Under the pieces are notes generated by a model, which searched no databases, was not told where the DNA came from, and saw nothing but the letters and a program-made list of their open reading frames with translations. A program made the translations under genes and the position numbers. 64,000 nucleotides of DNA from Rostratula benghalensis (Eukaryota > Chordata > Aves > Charadriiformes > Rostratulidae): contig VXAI01000013.1 of the NCBI GenBank assembly GCA_013399305.1, positions 1,406,514 to 1,470,513 of the forward strand, in the 5' to 3' direction. Each line of letters opens with the position of its first letter. Positions within the stretch are counted from its first letter, which is position 1. Shown here one piece after another: positions 1 to 14,208 of the stretch.

Positions 1-3000
1 ATATAAACATGTATTTATGTATTTTAAAATATCCTTTTTTAAAACACATCAGACTCTTATCTGATTTTAGGGAAATGATCAAATGTTTTCAAGATAACAA
101 CCAGAGATATCAGTGGAAAGTAATTAAAAATCATATCTTTAAAATTGTTAAAATATGATTTTTAAGTACCAGGTAATTATATTTCCTGAAACAAAAGCTA
201 GCTGAAACTACAATGGTGCTGTAAATTATAACCACAGCAGGATCATTAGGCAAAAAGATTGTCTTGATGAATTCTTACATGCAGTGAAGTAGCCCCCAAT
301 TACTCCTAGAACCTGTTCTATTCCACCTAAATGAGCAGATTTTTTTTAAAAAAGTCTACTACTACTTTTTTTTCTCCTGAACATTAAGCATCTGGTTATG
401 GAAGTACTTGAAACATCAGTGCCTAGCAAATGGTGCAACTGGTCATCTAGAACACATTCAGGTGAGAGGTTTCTATTACATATGCTTGTGGAGATTAAAA
501 TCTTTGTCAACAAGACTCCATGTTTGTCATTTTAATTACACGATTGAAGCATCAACACAAACAACAGCATTTCTTAAACAGATTACTTTTCAAAAAGCTA
601 TAAAAGTTCAAAAGACCAAACTCACAACCAATGTAATTGCATTTATTTTTCAGAGAATTATTTTAGACTAAATCTGGTCTACTAAAAAGTTATAATAAGG
701 TGTTATATCACATGCAGTGGATGTTCCTTTAATAATCTATTTCTATTCTATTGGATGCTAATTTTTAAGTAAAAATATCTCCTGAAACAAAGGGAGAAAA
801 ATTCATCAGCAAAATTGGTTTTCTTTTCATCAAAGGTTCAAACCCTCTATTATAAAATGATTTTTTTTACATCATGTGATACCATTATAAGATTTTCTTG
901 GAACAGAATTGTTGAATTAGGTGCAGTTCCTTTGTACTCTCAGGATAGCTTGCTAACTTTATGCAGCAATGAAATTATAAAGCTTCTTAAGGCATGAAAA
1001 ATAGGTTTGTTCTATTTCTCCACAAATACTTTTAGCTGAAGAAAAATTTACTTCTCTATGTGTCTTGACTCAATGCAAATAAATTATACTCCACTAAGAC
1101 ATGAGTATGTGCAGTCCTCATGATTTATTCCTGTACTTGACTAGCATCTTTTTTTAATCTCTAATATCTATTAAAATAACTGAGAGTTAGTTTATTCCCC
1201 TAAGAACTCTGTGTAAACAGATGTACAAACCAGAAATGGGAAAGCCTTGGCAAGAGAAGCCGATATATATCTTAATCCTCCAGCTCCCATACAGGGAACT
1301 ATAAATACCGAGATTGTGAATGCGATCAAAAACCAACAGGGCAGGCCAGAAGGTAGCCTTGAGGTAAAGCAAGACTTGTAGCATCTCATTATCTATCTCA
1401 CAGGAAAATAATAGTGCTTTCTTCCCATTTACACCTTAATGTCTTACTCAAGGTCTTGCATCCAGCTGCTGTTACCAAGCAAGAATAGTTCAACTGATGG
1501 TCTGCTGACAGAGAGTAAAAGATGCTCAGTAGACAGAGAAAACATAAAAGCAAAGAACCATCACAGGGAAGTCCTGGCCTCCTGACAGTTTTCAGAGTTA
1601 TTTGAGGCAGTCCCTGTAATTGTTCTCCAGCAGAACAAACATTTTACTATCTGAAGGAATGAAGAGGAGAAAAACTTCACACGAGGAAATTTGCAGGGTT
1701 AGCTTCTGCTTAGCATTGTTCTTACATTTTTCTTTCCTCACAATAGGGAAGACCTGTCCCCACATTTGCCAAATACCTCAAACCTGAAAGAAGATAATTA
1801 CTAAAGTTGTTTTCAAGTTGGTTTTCTATTGTAACCTGGGAAAATTTTAGTGGTGCACGATGCATTTCAAGCTATACAATTACAGCAACTCTACTTTCCT
1901 AAATCCATTACCTCCTCCAAAGAGCTTTTTAGCTCTTCTAAGGTGGATGACTGCATTTAGTGATTTCAGGTATACTCATTATGATTTGAAATTGTGGAAA
2001 CTACACAATTTTAAAACAGGAAAAATTAGACCAATTATTTAATAAGGCTATATGTATAGCTGCTTAGAAAACTCTGAGGTGGAATCTAAATCACTAAAAT
2101 GCTGAGAATAAATGTCACAGCACAGACAGAATTAATATTTCAACACAAATGTTTAATAAGTCTCTGTCTAGCTTTGGTTTTTGCCATAACAGTCAAGAAT
2201 TCACAACTCATATGCTTATTTTTCTATAACAGTATCCCATTTGTACATAAAATAACTCTTTAATGTGCTCTTTGCTCAACAACATTGTTATATATTGAAG
2301 GATAGATAAATCACCTTATTGCAGCTCTTTTTTTGGCATCACTTTTTGATTACACTCCAAATCACTTGTCAGATAATACATCAAGAATATTCTCATTCTA
2401 ATATTCCTGCAGAAGCTGCATTAGGTTTTAGTCCAAACAAAATCCAAAGGATTTACCTGGACTAGTTACAACAGCACTTTTGGATTTATCTGATCTTAAG
2501 CTAGTGCAAGAGCTACAAAAGTTAGCCCTTAATTTGCTTCAGATAATCATAGTCAATTCATCTGTAAGTACCATCAATCCCACAGGAGGTACGACATCAT
2601 TCTTAAGACCTCAAAGAAAGGGATAAATGGAATATGACAGGAGTGTGTCAGGCACCATGGAGTGCTCTGGCTTAGAAGAAGAAAGAAACAAACTTTTGGC
2701 TCCCAAAAAGTCTGCTTTAACCAGAAACCCTGTAACATGAAGTAAGGAACACCCACACCTTGGTATAATCATAGGAAGTCTTAATGGAATATAAAGACCC
2801 TTTGGAGCACATAAAAGGGAGAGAAATACAACAACCAGACTAGTACATTGACTCCCACTACTAAACAAATGGAGGCTAAAATAAGCCTGTTTCTATCAAG
2901 CTTTCTAAAGCAACGTCTCTTTAATAAGCAATAACATACTTCTGAATACTAGAAACATAGGAGTCAGTCTCAAAGTTTATCAACAATCCAACAGTGCCAT

Positions 3001-4524
3001 CTATCAGATTTCATTAGAATTATATTTTTCATATGTATAATTTTATAATGCTAAGCAATTTGAACTACAGAAAGTGTGCAGAAGGCCAGACACTGAACAT
3101 TCATACATTAAATTAATTCATGGAGAGTTCTAGCTAATCATAAAGCTATCAGGATGGGGAGGTGGGGTGAGAAAAAAAAATGGCAATATTAGCTTATCTT
3201 TAAAAAATGTTACATCTATTTATTAGAGAGCATCAGTTTAAGTATCTTTCAGCAAATTGGTTATCTAATCTTGTCATGTGATTGCCAAGTGATTTTCTGG
3301 ACTTAGAATTTTGAAATCCTCTCTGAAACTATCATCTAGCAGTGTTGTAAATATAGTCTGTACCATCTAAAATAAAGAAATAAGAGGTAGCTTGATGAAC
3401 ACAACTGTTTTTGAAAATGACTAACAGAAAAAATATCATTAGCAAAAAATGTGTCTTCTCCTATCCTGAAAACTCAGCAGACAGGACAAGTAAAAAGTTA
3501 TCCTACCATAAAAACCCCCAAACTCAAGCAGAATGCAATGAGAAATTCAGAAGTACAGTACACTTATTTTGTACCTGGCTTTCAATTTAACATGAAAGTT
3601 TTAGTTTCTTCTTCCTTCAATGAATAAAACTGCATTGCTTAAAAAATTAACTTAAATGAAGGAAATATGCAGGTGAGTCAGAGGACAAGCAACACGCCCA
3701 ATAAATAAGGCTCATGTGTGGAGAGGTAGATGTCACGTGCACACTTAAATAAAATTGATTCTTCTTAATATACATCAGGGACTGGTGCAATGGAATTTGT
3801 CAGAAGGCAAGTGGAGCTGCTTTCTGCTAATCCAGACTTGGAAATGACCCGTTGTCACTGTGTAGCTTAAAACACAAGAGTGTAAAAATCACCTGTTTAA
3901 TATGTACTTAAGTTCTATGGTGCTCAAGGGAAAAATGGGTAAATTCCACTCTTCTTCACTGTATCTATGCAATTTGCAACTAGTAGCAACTCTACAGTAC
4001 TGTACAAGAATGGTCCTATCCCCAGACTGGTAAGTGATGGGTAGATAAAACTACCACAAACAGATATGCAGAGGTAAATCCTTCTGTGATGAAGTGGGGA
4101 TGAAAATGAGATTATTCTGGTCTTGAATTTGTGTGATGAGTTTTATTCCAGCTCATAGCTATCAGTAGGAAAATCTGATTAAATACTACTTTACAAGTTC
4201 TCTGAAAATCACTATATAAATTATTCAGTAATATTTTTCTTTTGCCAAATTTAGAGAGATGGTAGAACAATTAGTGAATTATTCAGGGATAGATGAATCT
4301 CTCTTCCAGTTCATTGGCACTAAAACATTCTAGATTGTGTGTAGAATATTATATTCATTAGTAAAATATCCTAGATTATTTGTAATTTAAACCATCATCT
4401 GAAATGTTTGATGGATTATGTTTAAATCAACAGTATTATAAAGCATATCCCTCTAACTCAAAATATCAAGATTATCAAGACAGAGATCATGCTTTTAGAA
4501 TCAGTAGGAAAAATAATTCTGTCA
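1..4524. other. Intergenic, no gene recognised
   Basis: AT-rich sequence. I see no recognisable repeat family, RNA gene or exon with domain-like translation. Open frames reach only about 87 codons. Confidence 0.6.
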
Positions 4525-5048
4525 TGTACTGTGTTTGCATGACAAAGTTTTGGTAGTGCCTTGGTAGTGCTTTCTCTGCTGCCAGAAGTTTTCCCCATGT
4601 CCAATGGAGCCAATGCCAGCCAGCTTCAAGACAGACCCATTACTGGCCAAGGCCAAGTCCAAGCCCATTAGCGATGGTGGTAGCTCCTCTGGGATAACAT
4701 ACTTCAGAAGGGGGAAAAACTGCTGTGCGACAACAGCAGTGGAGAGAGAAGTGAGAATATGTGAGAGAAACAACTCTGCAGTCATCAAGGTCAGAGAAGG
4801 AGGAGAGGGAGGAGGTGATCCAGGCTCCAGAGCAGAGATTCCTCTGCAACCCATGGTGAAGACCATGGCTGTGGTAGGCTGTGCCCTGCAGCACATGGAG
4901 GTTAACAGTGGAGAAGATATCCACCTGCAGTCCATGGAGGACCCCATGCTGGAGCAGGTGGATGCCCAAAGGAGGCTGTGACCCCATGGAGAGCCTGCAC
5001 TGGAGAAGGGTCCTGGCAAGACCTGTGACCCCACAGAGCAAGGAGCCT
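4525..5048 (+). mobile_element. ERV LTR, family A, 5' portion, truncated
   Basis: Starts TGTACTGTGTTTGCATGACA and runs through phrases typical of a widespread avian LTR: CCAATGCCAGCCAGCTTCAA, TGGTAGCTCCTCTGGGATAA, then near-repeats of CATGGAG...GCTGGAGCAGG. The 3' half with the poly(A) signal is missing; the sequence passes directly into a CR1 fragment at about 5050. The second copy of this family, at 23358-24135 in the opposite orientation, matches it on the reverse complement. Frames of 170 and 125 codons on the two strands lie inside it and are not genes. There are no gag, pol or env remains. Confidence 0.8.
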
Positions 5049-5050
5049 AT

Positions 5051-5270
5051 TCCAGTGTGTGACCACTCTTTCTGGGAAAAATTCTTTCCTAATGTTCAGA
5101 CTAAACCTACCCTGTTACAGCTTAAAGCCATTACCTCTCATTCTATCATTAATTACCTGTGAGAAGAGACCAGCACTAACCTCTCTACAATGTCCTTTCA
5201 AGTATCTGTAGAGAGCAATGAGGTCTCCCCTCAGGCTCCTCTTCCTCAAACTAAACAGTCGCCACACCTA
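5051..5270 (-). mobile_element. CR1 LINE fragment, antisense
   Basis: Contains typical antisense CR1 text: GAAAAATTCTTTCCTAATGT, TTACCTGTGAGAAGAGACCA, GAGGTCTCCCCTCAGGCTCC. It comes from the C-terminal part of ORF2 and lacks the 3' tail. It abuts the truncated LTR on its left without a visible target-site duplication. Confidence 0.85.
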
Positions 5271-7960
5271 TTGGGTGAGACAAATTTCATCATATACTTT
5301 GGAATCACTGAGCTGCATAAGCTCATAGTTAAATCAATAGTCTTCATTATGAATAATCCAATAATATCCTAAAAATCCATATAAAGTGGATTTTCAAAAA
5401 CCTACAGTATTGGCCTAAGTCTGCCCCCATTAAAGTCAATGGGTGTTTTATAACTGACTTACGAGAGGGCTAAAGAAGCAGAAAGGGAGTAATTTGAAAG
5501 CATCTGATGTGGCAAACTCAGCAGCATCAGCTCAAGTACTTTAAAAAATCTTGTCCTCTGTCATAAATCCTCAAATTTATTCTCAGCTATTTCCATGTAT
5601 TTCCAAAGTAAGAAAGTGAGTTGCATAAGTAAAACTAGTTTGGATCTATTTGTTTACTTTAAATAGTTTCAGAGAGATACAAGCTAAGTAAGAAAGCAGT
5701 AGTTTCTTTTCCCCAGTAATAACCCCTACGCAGGAAACTGTTTGTTAGAACAAGTCTTAAAAATCTCTGTCATTTTAGCTGGTGTTAGAGCTTAAATCTC
5801 GTAGACTAAATTCAGACAACACATCTCTGCTTTAATACTAGTTCAACATCACCATGGGCCTGCATTCAGAGCAGTGAAGGACAACAGCGATTGCCTCTTA
5901 TGCAGGCTGTTTCTTCCAAAGCAAGACTAATGTATCCAAAATCAAGGACAACGAGGTCACAGAAAGGATGGTTAAATCAAACAAATACATTTTGATCAGA
6001 AACATTTTCTGCTACAGCTGGAAACATTTGTTAATTCTACCATTTGTTTTTGTCATTTCTACCACAGCCATCTTAATTACGTGTTCAACCATAATGAGCA
6101 TGAATTGCATCATCTTTGGGGACACCACAATATGGGCATTCAAACTCTACACTTGTAATTCCTGTATTCAGGTTTAGAATAATAGACATATGTTCAGATA
6201 CAATATATCACCAGAAATGGACCTTTTGTGTTAGACTGTTTTCAGCAAAAAAAAACCCTAAACCAAGCAGTTCTGCAACAGCAATTGATAAAAAGAGAGT
6301 ACTCTTTTAAAAGGTCTAAATGAAAAATTCCTCTGCAAACGCAAATAGATACCAGCTACAGTTCTAGCACAGTGTAGCAGTCTCCTGTTTATAACCAAAC
6401 ACATTGACATTCAATAAACAGTGCTGCATAAAATTTCACCTCCCTGTGGGGAAAATTTAAACTTACTTTATTATTCCTCTGGAATATTTTAAATGAGAAA
6501 AAAATGAAGATAAACTGCGGTTGACCCTAGGCATTATAAATGCCATTAAGACTCTCGCTCTGTTAGGCCCATCTGTTGCTTTTCAGGCCAGCTATTCATT
6601 AACCTTATTAGCACCAGCCCCTATAGCCTTGAGATGACATTTCCCTAGTTGATATGGAAAGCCCAGTTCCTAGCACACATGAAGAGGCTGATTAAAGAAT
6701 TTGTATGAATTGTCTAATAGATGCAGTAGGATAGAGAAACAACTGAACTGTTATTCCAAATCCAACACAAAGTTCCTTTCTGTAGGCTTCTAGGGGACTG
6801 CAGTGTTCTTATATACCAATATGTAGTTTTGCACAGCTACTGTCCTAATCAAATCAGCAGAAAATCAGTTGTCTTGGCATCAGTAATAATCTCTTTCTGA
6901 TGCAGCAATATAAAACCAACTGGTATACTATCAGATTTTGTACTGATTTACTGATGAGCCGAAAAAACAACAGCAAGTGTGTTCATTCAACTGATATACC
7001 CAGCTGCTTAAAATGATGTGAATACATAAACTGTTTATCATGTTTAACCCATTGATATGAAGTCACAGTTAGGTGAATTGATGGCATTTAATCCCAGTGT
7101 TTCTTCATGCTGGGCATTCCTGCAATTTTTTACTCCCACAGAGAGTACTGTGAGCAACTTAATTTGCAGAATGAGTTTAGAGGAAGTGTTTTTCTCCCTC
7201 CATTTTAGATTAGGCATTGCAAGCATAAACAAAATCCCATATATTTCTAAACCTACACACACTAAACTAAACATTACAGAAAGCAAACAATATGAATTCC
7301 TTCCACGTTGTTGATTTGGTGGCAACAGCTGATATTATTTCACACACTAAAAAGGAATGATGAACTCTTTTTTGTCAAGAGGTTGTTTTCAATTTTTTTC
7401 TGAAAAGCCTAAGAGCGAAAGTAAATCAAGTAATGGGTTAAACTAGGCAGGTACAGTTCAGTAGCCTTTCTCAGCATCCCTTTGACACCTCTGATTTTTC
7501 TTGTATCTGTGGCAATACAAGGTAATTTCCAGATAATTTTTTCCCATAAGTGGAATGTCAGGATAATTTATAGAGGTGCCCTATTCTTCCTGACTGGTTT
7601 ATTTAGTTAGGAGTAAGCTTTTTAGGATTTTAAGGCTAAAATTAAGATTGTCCTTCCTAAAATGACTGAATTCAGCAATTCAGCAATGTAATTAATTAAA
7701 AATAAGATCTGACCTACAGAAACAACTACAATTACTGTAGATAGAAGGTACTGGAAAACATAGAGCTGCCCTTTCACTTGCTCTTTCACTTCAAGGATGT
7801 ATTCATCAAGTGTTCTACCTTTGTTAATTATTGTGTGTCTTTTACTGTGAACTTATCTATCACTACAACTCCAGTCCTAAACCTGTGTAAGACACAGCCT
7901 CTCTTTACACATTTCAACCATTGTTTCACATTTCAGGCATCAGCAGCCCAGCATTAATTG

Positions 7961-7988
7961 AAAAAAAAAAAAAAAAAAAAAAAAAAAA
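7961..7988 (+). repeat. Poly(A) run, 28 bases
   Basis: Twenty-eight uninterrupted A. It may be a slipped homopolymer or the tail of an old retroposed copy. The 100 bp before it match no family I know, and no flanking duplication is obvious. Confidence 0.9.
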
Positions 7989-8550
7989 GAATGATAGGTG
8001 TAGAACATTTCCAGGATCCAGTGAAATCAATAGAAAGATGGAAAGACTTGCAGAACTTTGCATGGTTTTGGAGTATATGGAGTCCACTGAGTGTCTTGCA
8101 TAACAGTCTGTGTCACTGGGTCACCTGTGCCCACTTCATCCTGTTGTCATCGCTAGGATAGTCTTTCTCAGCTCAGTGTCTTAATTTTTGCACACCTGAG
8201 GACTGAGCCTGCACCTTTATTCCCTCAAAGAAATGCTGATATTTACAACTGCTAAGTAACAAAAATACCATGTCACAGCACAGGAATTATTTTAAAATGG
8301 TGATTTAACACAAATACAGAAAATGAGTTTCTATTGGAATTTCTACCAATAATGGATGAATCTTAAAGGTATAGTTCAAATTTGATAAGCATTTCAAAGT
8401 TTCAATGTGTATCTGAAAATTAGCGACAAAAAAATCTGAATGATTTGCATCTGCTTAGTTTAGCTGGAAATTTGGAAAAATAATCTGTTGCTTGAGGCAT
8501 GGCTAATACAACTGCAGATACTCAAAGATAATCATTCACTATCAGATTTG

Positions 8551-8574
8551 AAAAAAAAAAAAAAGAAAAAGAAA
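8551..8574 (+). repeat. A-rich run
   Basis: Fourteen A followed by short A runs broken by G. Confidence 0.85.
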
Positions 8575-10037
8575 TGAATCTTCAGACCTCAGAAACACAT
8601 TTACTTCAGATTTGATTCGGGAATTGCATTAAGAAATGGATTGACTTCATGTCATCACTTTTAGTTGTTAATATTGAAAAATACCCACCACCTTACAGCA
8701 TGCTAAAAAACTTGCTTACCATTTCAATGAGACACAGGAGATGAAAAAAACAGTTTCTGTCTGCTCCTCTACAACGTGCTGAGCTGCAAACTGAAGCTCT
8801 GTAATAGAAAAACTTTCTCAGTTCTGGTGCAACAGATGTTTTTGCAAGTTCTTCGGCTCCCAGAGAAGCAAGGCTGGATATACTATATAAGCTCCCTCGT
8901 CCTAACAGAGCAGCACATTACTCGGGAATCACGAAGCAGCCTTTATGTGAGATTTCATATAAAAATATAAGGTACCAAAAAAAAAGAAGTTTCACACTTA
9001 GGAAGCTGCTGTCTTTTTTTCAATGTCATTAATTCTTTTTTTTCCCCCTGCATATGCAGCTCTTCCAGTTTATGTGGTTGTAACAGTACATTTATCAATT
9101 TGCCTGTGCAAAGTTTGTTCTTTCCCTTAACTTGCATAATGCTTAGTTCCTAATTCAAAACAAGATTTTTTTTACAAAGCCCTGTACCTAGAGAAGAAAA
9201 GGCTCTGTGCTTTATCCTTTACAACTGAACAAAGATAAAAAGTAGAAAGTGTGAAAAAAATAGTCATTCTTATTCCTTTCCCTTTTTTAAATGAAATTTT
9301 CTTGTTCCTCTGCAGTCCTTTGTTCTCCACCGGAGTGAGGCCAAGCCTAAAATACCACTCAAGCAATTCTTGTTAGCTCTGTTACAAATTACATGGTAGG
9401 TAGTAAAGATAAATATTTCATAGGGGTTTTTTTCCCTAGAAATTTGAAGAATTAGAAATCTACTAATTTCTAGCAACAAATGAAAGAAAAACACAGACAT
9501 CATGGTTCAATTTCAAAACAATTGTTCACAGAGTTTTGACTCTACTGGAATGTCATTTTTTTCTTCAGGGCATTGGAAGTTCATCTCACATCCAGCAGAA
9601 TTTAATACATAATTCTTAAATAATCTATTTGAATGCATATTACTCAAATACCAAAAAAGCTCGTTCCACCTAGAAAAAGAGGAGGCATGTCTCTCAATCT
9701 TATAGAAATTGAGGAGATGGACTGTCAAGGTTTTAAATTTGCAGGGAGCAGGTGAGTTTGTACTGCTGATAGCTAAAAAGCAACCCAATAGCAACCGTAA
9801 AGCCCTTCTTGTGCGCTAAGTTATGTAAATTGAAGAATGCCCTCACTGTCAGCAGGTATATTATTTCGAAGAAGACAGACAACTGTGTTAATCTCCCTTC
9901 TGCTTAATCCCTGTCTCTCCACAAATCATCATGTCGACAGTTTAAACAGATTTAGATGTGACTGAAATCAAGAAAAGGAGATAGTCTCAGGATGCTGGGG
10001 CTGATGCAGGCCTCCACGAGGTAATTTTGTTTGTGGT

Positions 10038-10061
10038 AGAGAGAGAGTGCGAGAGAGAGAG
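10038..10061. repeat. (AG)n simple repeat, imperfect
   Basis: Alternating AG broken once by TGCG. It is a short microsatellite-like purine tract. Confidence 0.8.
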
Positions 10062-10566
10062 TAAATCTAACAAATCTAACAAAGCAGCCCTCTGGCCCAG
10101 CCCTGAGGATCAAATCCAATTCTACCAAGATACACATTAAGCCCTGTCTATCACAGCTTTGCCCTTGAAAAGACAAATAATGATGAGATTCACCTCGTGT
10201 TTGTCTCTGGAGAGAGAAGACAGGAGACATTTAAAGAACCTGCACTATTGCTCATTTTGAATACCTTTTATTACTTAATTCTTATTATCTTAGAGTCAGG
10301 GTTTAAAAAAAAATGTTAACTCCCTTTAGTATAACCACTTGCTGTCCCTTAAGTAAGAAGCAATAATCACTAGAGTAAAAGAAGCAGTCAATAATCAAGA
10401 AAGTGGTGGTCAGTGGAATGGTGGCTCATGCATTATGCATCTCGACCAAATTATTTGTTGCAAACTGCAGCTTTTGAACTTCTTTTAGGTGAAAAGGACC
10501 AATTTCTACTTACTGCTCTACTGAAAATCATTGCAGAAAATGTTCTCAAAAGACTGCTGTGAACTG

Positions 10567-10592
10567 AAAAAAAAAAAAAAAGAAAAAAAAAA
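10567..10592 (+). repeat. A-rich run
   Basis: Two A runs of 15 and 10 bases separated by a single G. Confidence 0.85.
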
Positions 10593-13500
10593 GTACAACT
10601 TTGAATATTTAATTTAATCATTTTCTGATAGTATAAAAGTTAGATTCACTCATATTCCTTCTGTGCCTGGACTCTTAAAAAATCCAGTCCTTTAGCACTA
10701 TTTTCAGTACTTAATAGTCAAGTTTTAGATTAAATAAGTCCTTTTTCAATAAGGATTACTAGCATGCCACTCTTGAAGTTTCTAAAGCAGAAATTCTATC
10801 ACTTTAACTGTTATATGATCAAATTAGCATGTGCAAGGCTACACCTAAAATAACAAAAATAGTCTTTGAAATAATCTTCAATGCAAAGAAAATTATAATT
10901 ACCTAGGTGGTCTGCATGATCACAGCTTGCAGTTCTGTATCTTAGAAGAAAACCAGAAAATTAATTAGTTAATGTTAGTGATACTCTTTGAAGATGAATA
11001 ACTATATGAAAGTGCTGAGAATTATCACAGTTATTAAATAGCACAATTAACTGCTACCCACAATTTAAAAAAATGAAGTAATTTAACTGAGTTAAAAGGG
11101 ATGTCACTGTTTGCAATGCTTTGCACCAACTCCACAGGGGCTAGCTGGTGGTTTTAGGGGACAGCAAAGGAAAGTCTGGGCAGACCATCAGCCAAGAAGA
11201 CTCCAAGGTCCCTTGTGAATGACTGAAAGGGTGCAGGATTCTGCATCCAGCAGTGGCCAGGAGCTTTTCTTCAGCTGGGGATTGCAAGAGCAAAATGCTC
11301 TCTGTTCCCTTCTGCCAACGGGTGCTGTTTACCTTACTGTCCCTCGCTGTGGGGTCTCTCCTACCTGAAGAGAGGCACATAGAGGGAAGAGGTGGGCATA
11401 CCTCACAACGTGGGAAATAGAGCTTGCATTTGTATTCTCTTTGGAACATTTGTAGTCTACTCTGAAGCCTTCTTTCTCAACTTTGGCCTAAATTATTTCA
11501 CAGAAAGACTTCTGGTTTTGGCAAATTAACTTTTTCATGTCAAAAATAGGCTTTGTCAAAATGGCTCTGACCTGTTCTAGATTCAGTAGTTCACTCCTTG
11601 ATCGTGAAGGTGGCCCTTTTGGCAGGCAGTCCCTCTTCACACACAATTACTACCCCATATTTTAGCATTTTTGTCTGTTTGTAGCAATCCATTCATTGCG
11701 TCCTTTGGAATATGTTTTCATGTTATTCAAACATAGCACTATGTGGCAATTGCCACCTGGAGATTGACTTTATGTGGTTTAAATTGCGTTTACAACATCT
11801 GCTGCAGATTTCATTCTCAGCCAAGTTTCTTTACTTCATGAAATACAATTTTTTAATTTCTTAAATGCTTTTAGATCACAGGAGTGAAAGAGCTAAGGAA
11901 GTATGAGACTCAATATTCAAATTGCATATAATAATATTAACATATAATTCAGTGAGAATGAATTGACAAATTTAGATTCCCCTTCTTCATTGTGAGCCAC
12001 CTTTCCTGGAACTATTCATAATTCAGACATATTAGAAGAGTCCTTAACTGTGGTATTTTATGGACTGTTGAATATTCATAATTTAAACTATACATTTTCT
12101 TAAGATTGCTCAAAGGAGCTACATAGCAAAATTTCTATTCACTGATTGCTTCATTGTTCATGAAGAATTGCTTGTGTTTGCAAAATCAGAAATGAGCTTC
12201 TACTAGTACTTTCTCATCACTTTTAAAATTTGCTTAATGAAAACATATTGTTCAGTGAACTACTTTGCCTGAGTACCTACAACAATACTCTAACATTATT
12301 GTGCAAGTGAAAAGCAATTCCTCATGGCAAGTTTAAACTAATTATTTGTCATGGCCACCTTGAACTTTTACTGATTTTTTTGGTGTGAATAATTAAAAGA
12401 AAGTTTATAGGGTTTTTTTTTAATTGGATTTCTTGCAAAAAGTGTGAAAGTTATGAATAATTGTGTAGATGTGTTTAGTGGGCCAATGTTTCAGTCATTG
12501 CACTCACAATGGGCACTGAAAGTCAGCAAAGAGCAAAGATATAGACTCCTTAAATGACACAAATCACCCTGGCAAGGGTGAGATTTGCAAACACCTACAA
12601 AATTCAGTGGTGCTAAACACGATAAGAGGAATAGTATCAAAGTTAATTACATAATTGGAAAAACAGAAGAAAGCTGTGACAGCCTTATTGCTCTGAGTGA
12701 TTTCTCTAGAGGAATCATCTCTGCAGAGATACCCAGTGCTCTGTACTGTGCTGGGAAATGATTAAATGGCCACCTTATATTGCCTGTGGTACATGCAACT
12801 TCTTTAGAGACTAAAGAACAGAGAGGTAGATGCCTGCAGTGGCTGAGCCATCACGAGCGTTCTGGCACCAAACAGCTACACTTTATTATGGTAAAGCTAG
12901 ACAAGAATGCCCTATTAGGGTCATTAGCCATCTTATTTGCCCAGATGCTACATTTATAACTGGATGCTGGGTGTGAAAAGATTAATAATGTGTCTTTCCA
13001 AATGCAAATAATAAAGGGCTGAGCTGCAAAAGCACAGTGCTATCGTGAAGTCTGATCAGTCAGCAGTTCATGCTCAGCCCTTGAAACTGATCCTTATAAG
13101 AGTAAGCACCTGGGCTGTGGCAAGAAAAAAGGTGTGTACTCAGTATTATCTTGTGGCATGGTCCCCCATTTAGGGCCTGGCAATAAGAGATTTCACAATC
13201 TTCTGCTGGCTGTTATGCTAGGCTAACAAAGTGCTGCACTCAAGGAGGATGAGAAGGAAATGGCCCCAAAGGTACAAAATATTTTTAAGAACATTTTGCT
13301 TAAATATATTTAATAATCACAGATCACTCAAGTGTGATCACAACCAAATAATACATATGTCCCCATCTTAATTTCATTCTTTTGCATTATTAGATATTTC
13401 CATGCAATTCTAGCCTACACAGGTAAGAACAAATAAAGGCAGTAGGCTGGATATTGCAGTATCAAGTCTTGCAGTTAAATTCCTTACTACTGCCATTGCC

Positions 13501-14170
13501 TGGCACTGACTTCTTTGGGGAAGTTGTATTTTATGTACTAAGTGGAACTATGCGCTAGGTGAAATAAAACTTGTAACGCCTTGGGCCTGGATTGCTTTAT
13601 ATCTTATGAAAATGTTAATTGCTTAGTAGCTATCTTCTTTCATTTTTTAATTAAACATTTTCCTGGGATTTTTTTTATTCGTGCAGTGTGTCGTGTATTG
13701 AATCTTCTAAAATAACTTCTTTGAACTCAAAGAAATACAATCTTTCTTATTTTTTCCCTTTTCTCATATTTCTAAATTTTATTTCTCTGTTCCGCTATCT
13801 AGATAGTACTAATGAACAAAAAGAATTGTCTTAAAGATTTTTTGCTCATTCTGATTTTTGGCTGAACCAGATTATGATGTCTCTATTGTTCATCTTGTTC
13901 TGGTTATGCAAATATCTTTACATAGGCAAATTTTAATGAAAGCAAGTCTGTTTCCAGTATCTCTGTGGAGTCTTCATGCTTTTATTCATTATGTCATAGT
14001 GTCTGAGAGAAAAAGAGAATGTTATGAAGAAAGCCAAGTATAGAGTGTAATGAACATGCCACAACCTCCTGTGGAGGCTTTTCGGTTTTGACAAGTGATA
14101 CAACTTATTGTGAAGGGCAGAACCCTCTCTGCTCCCATCAAAGCCCAGGTGCCTCACTTAAACAATTCAG

Positions 14171-14208
14171 ACTTCAGAGAAGTCAAAAATCAAACTTCAG
14201 AGAAGTCA
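14171..14208. repeat. 15-bp direct repeat, two copies
   Basis: ACTTCAGAGAAGTCA occurs at 14171-14185 and 14194-14208. Each copy also contains an internal inverted repeat, ACTTC-AGA-GAAGT. The 23-bp period is about two helical turns. Function unknown. Confidence 0.8.

Noticed and set aside
4522..5041. Frames of 170, 133 and 125 codons on both strands
   Set aside because: All lie inside the family A LTR and reflect its GC-rich composition.
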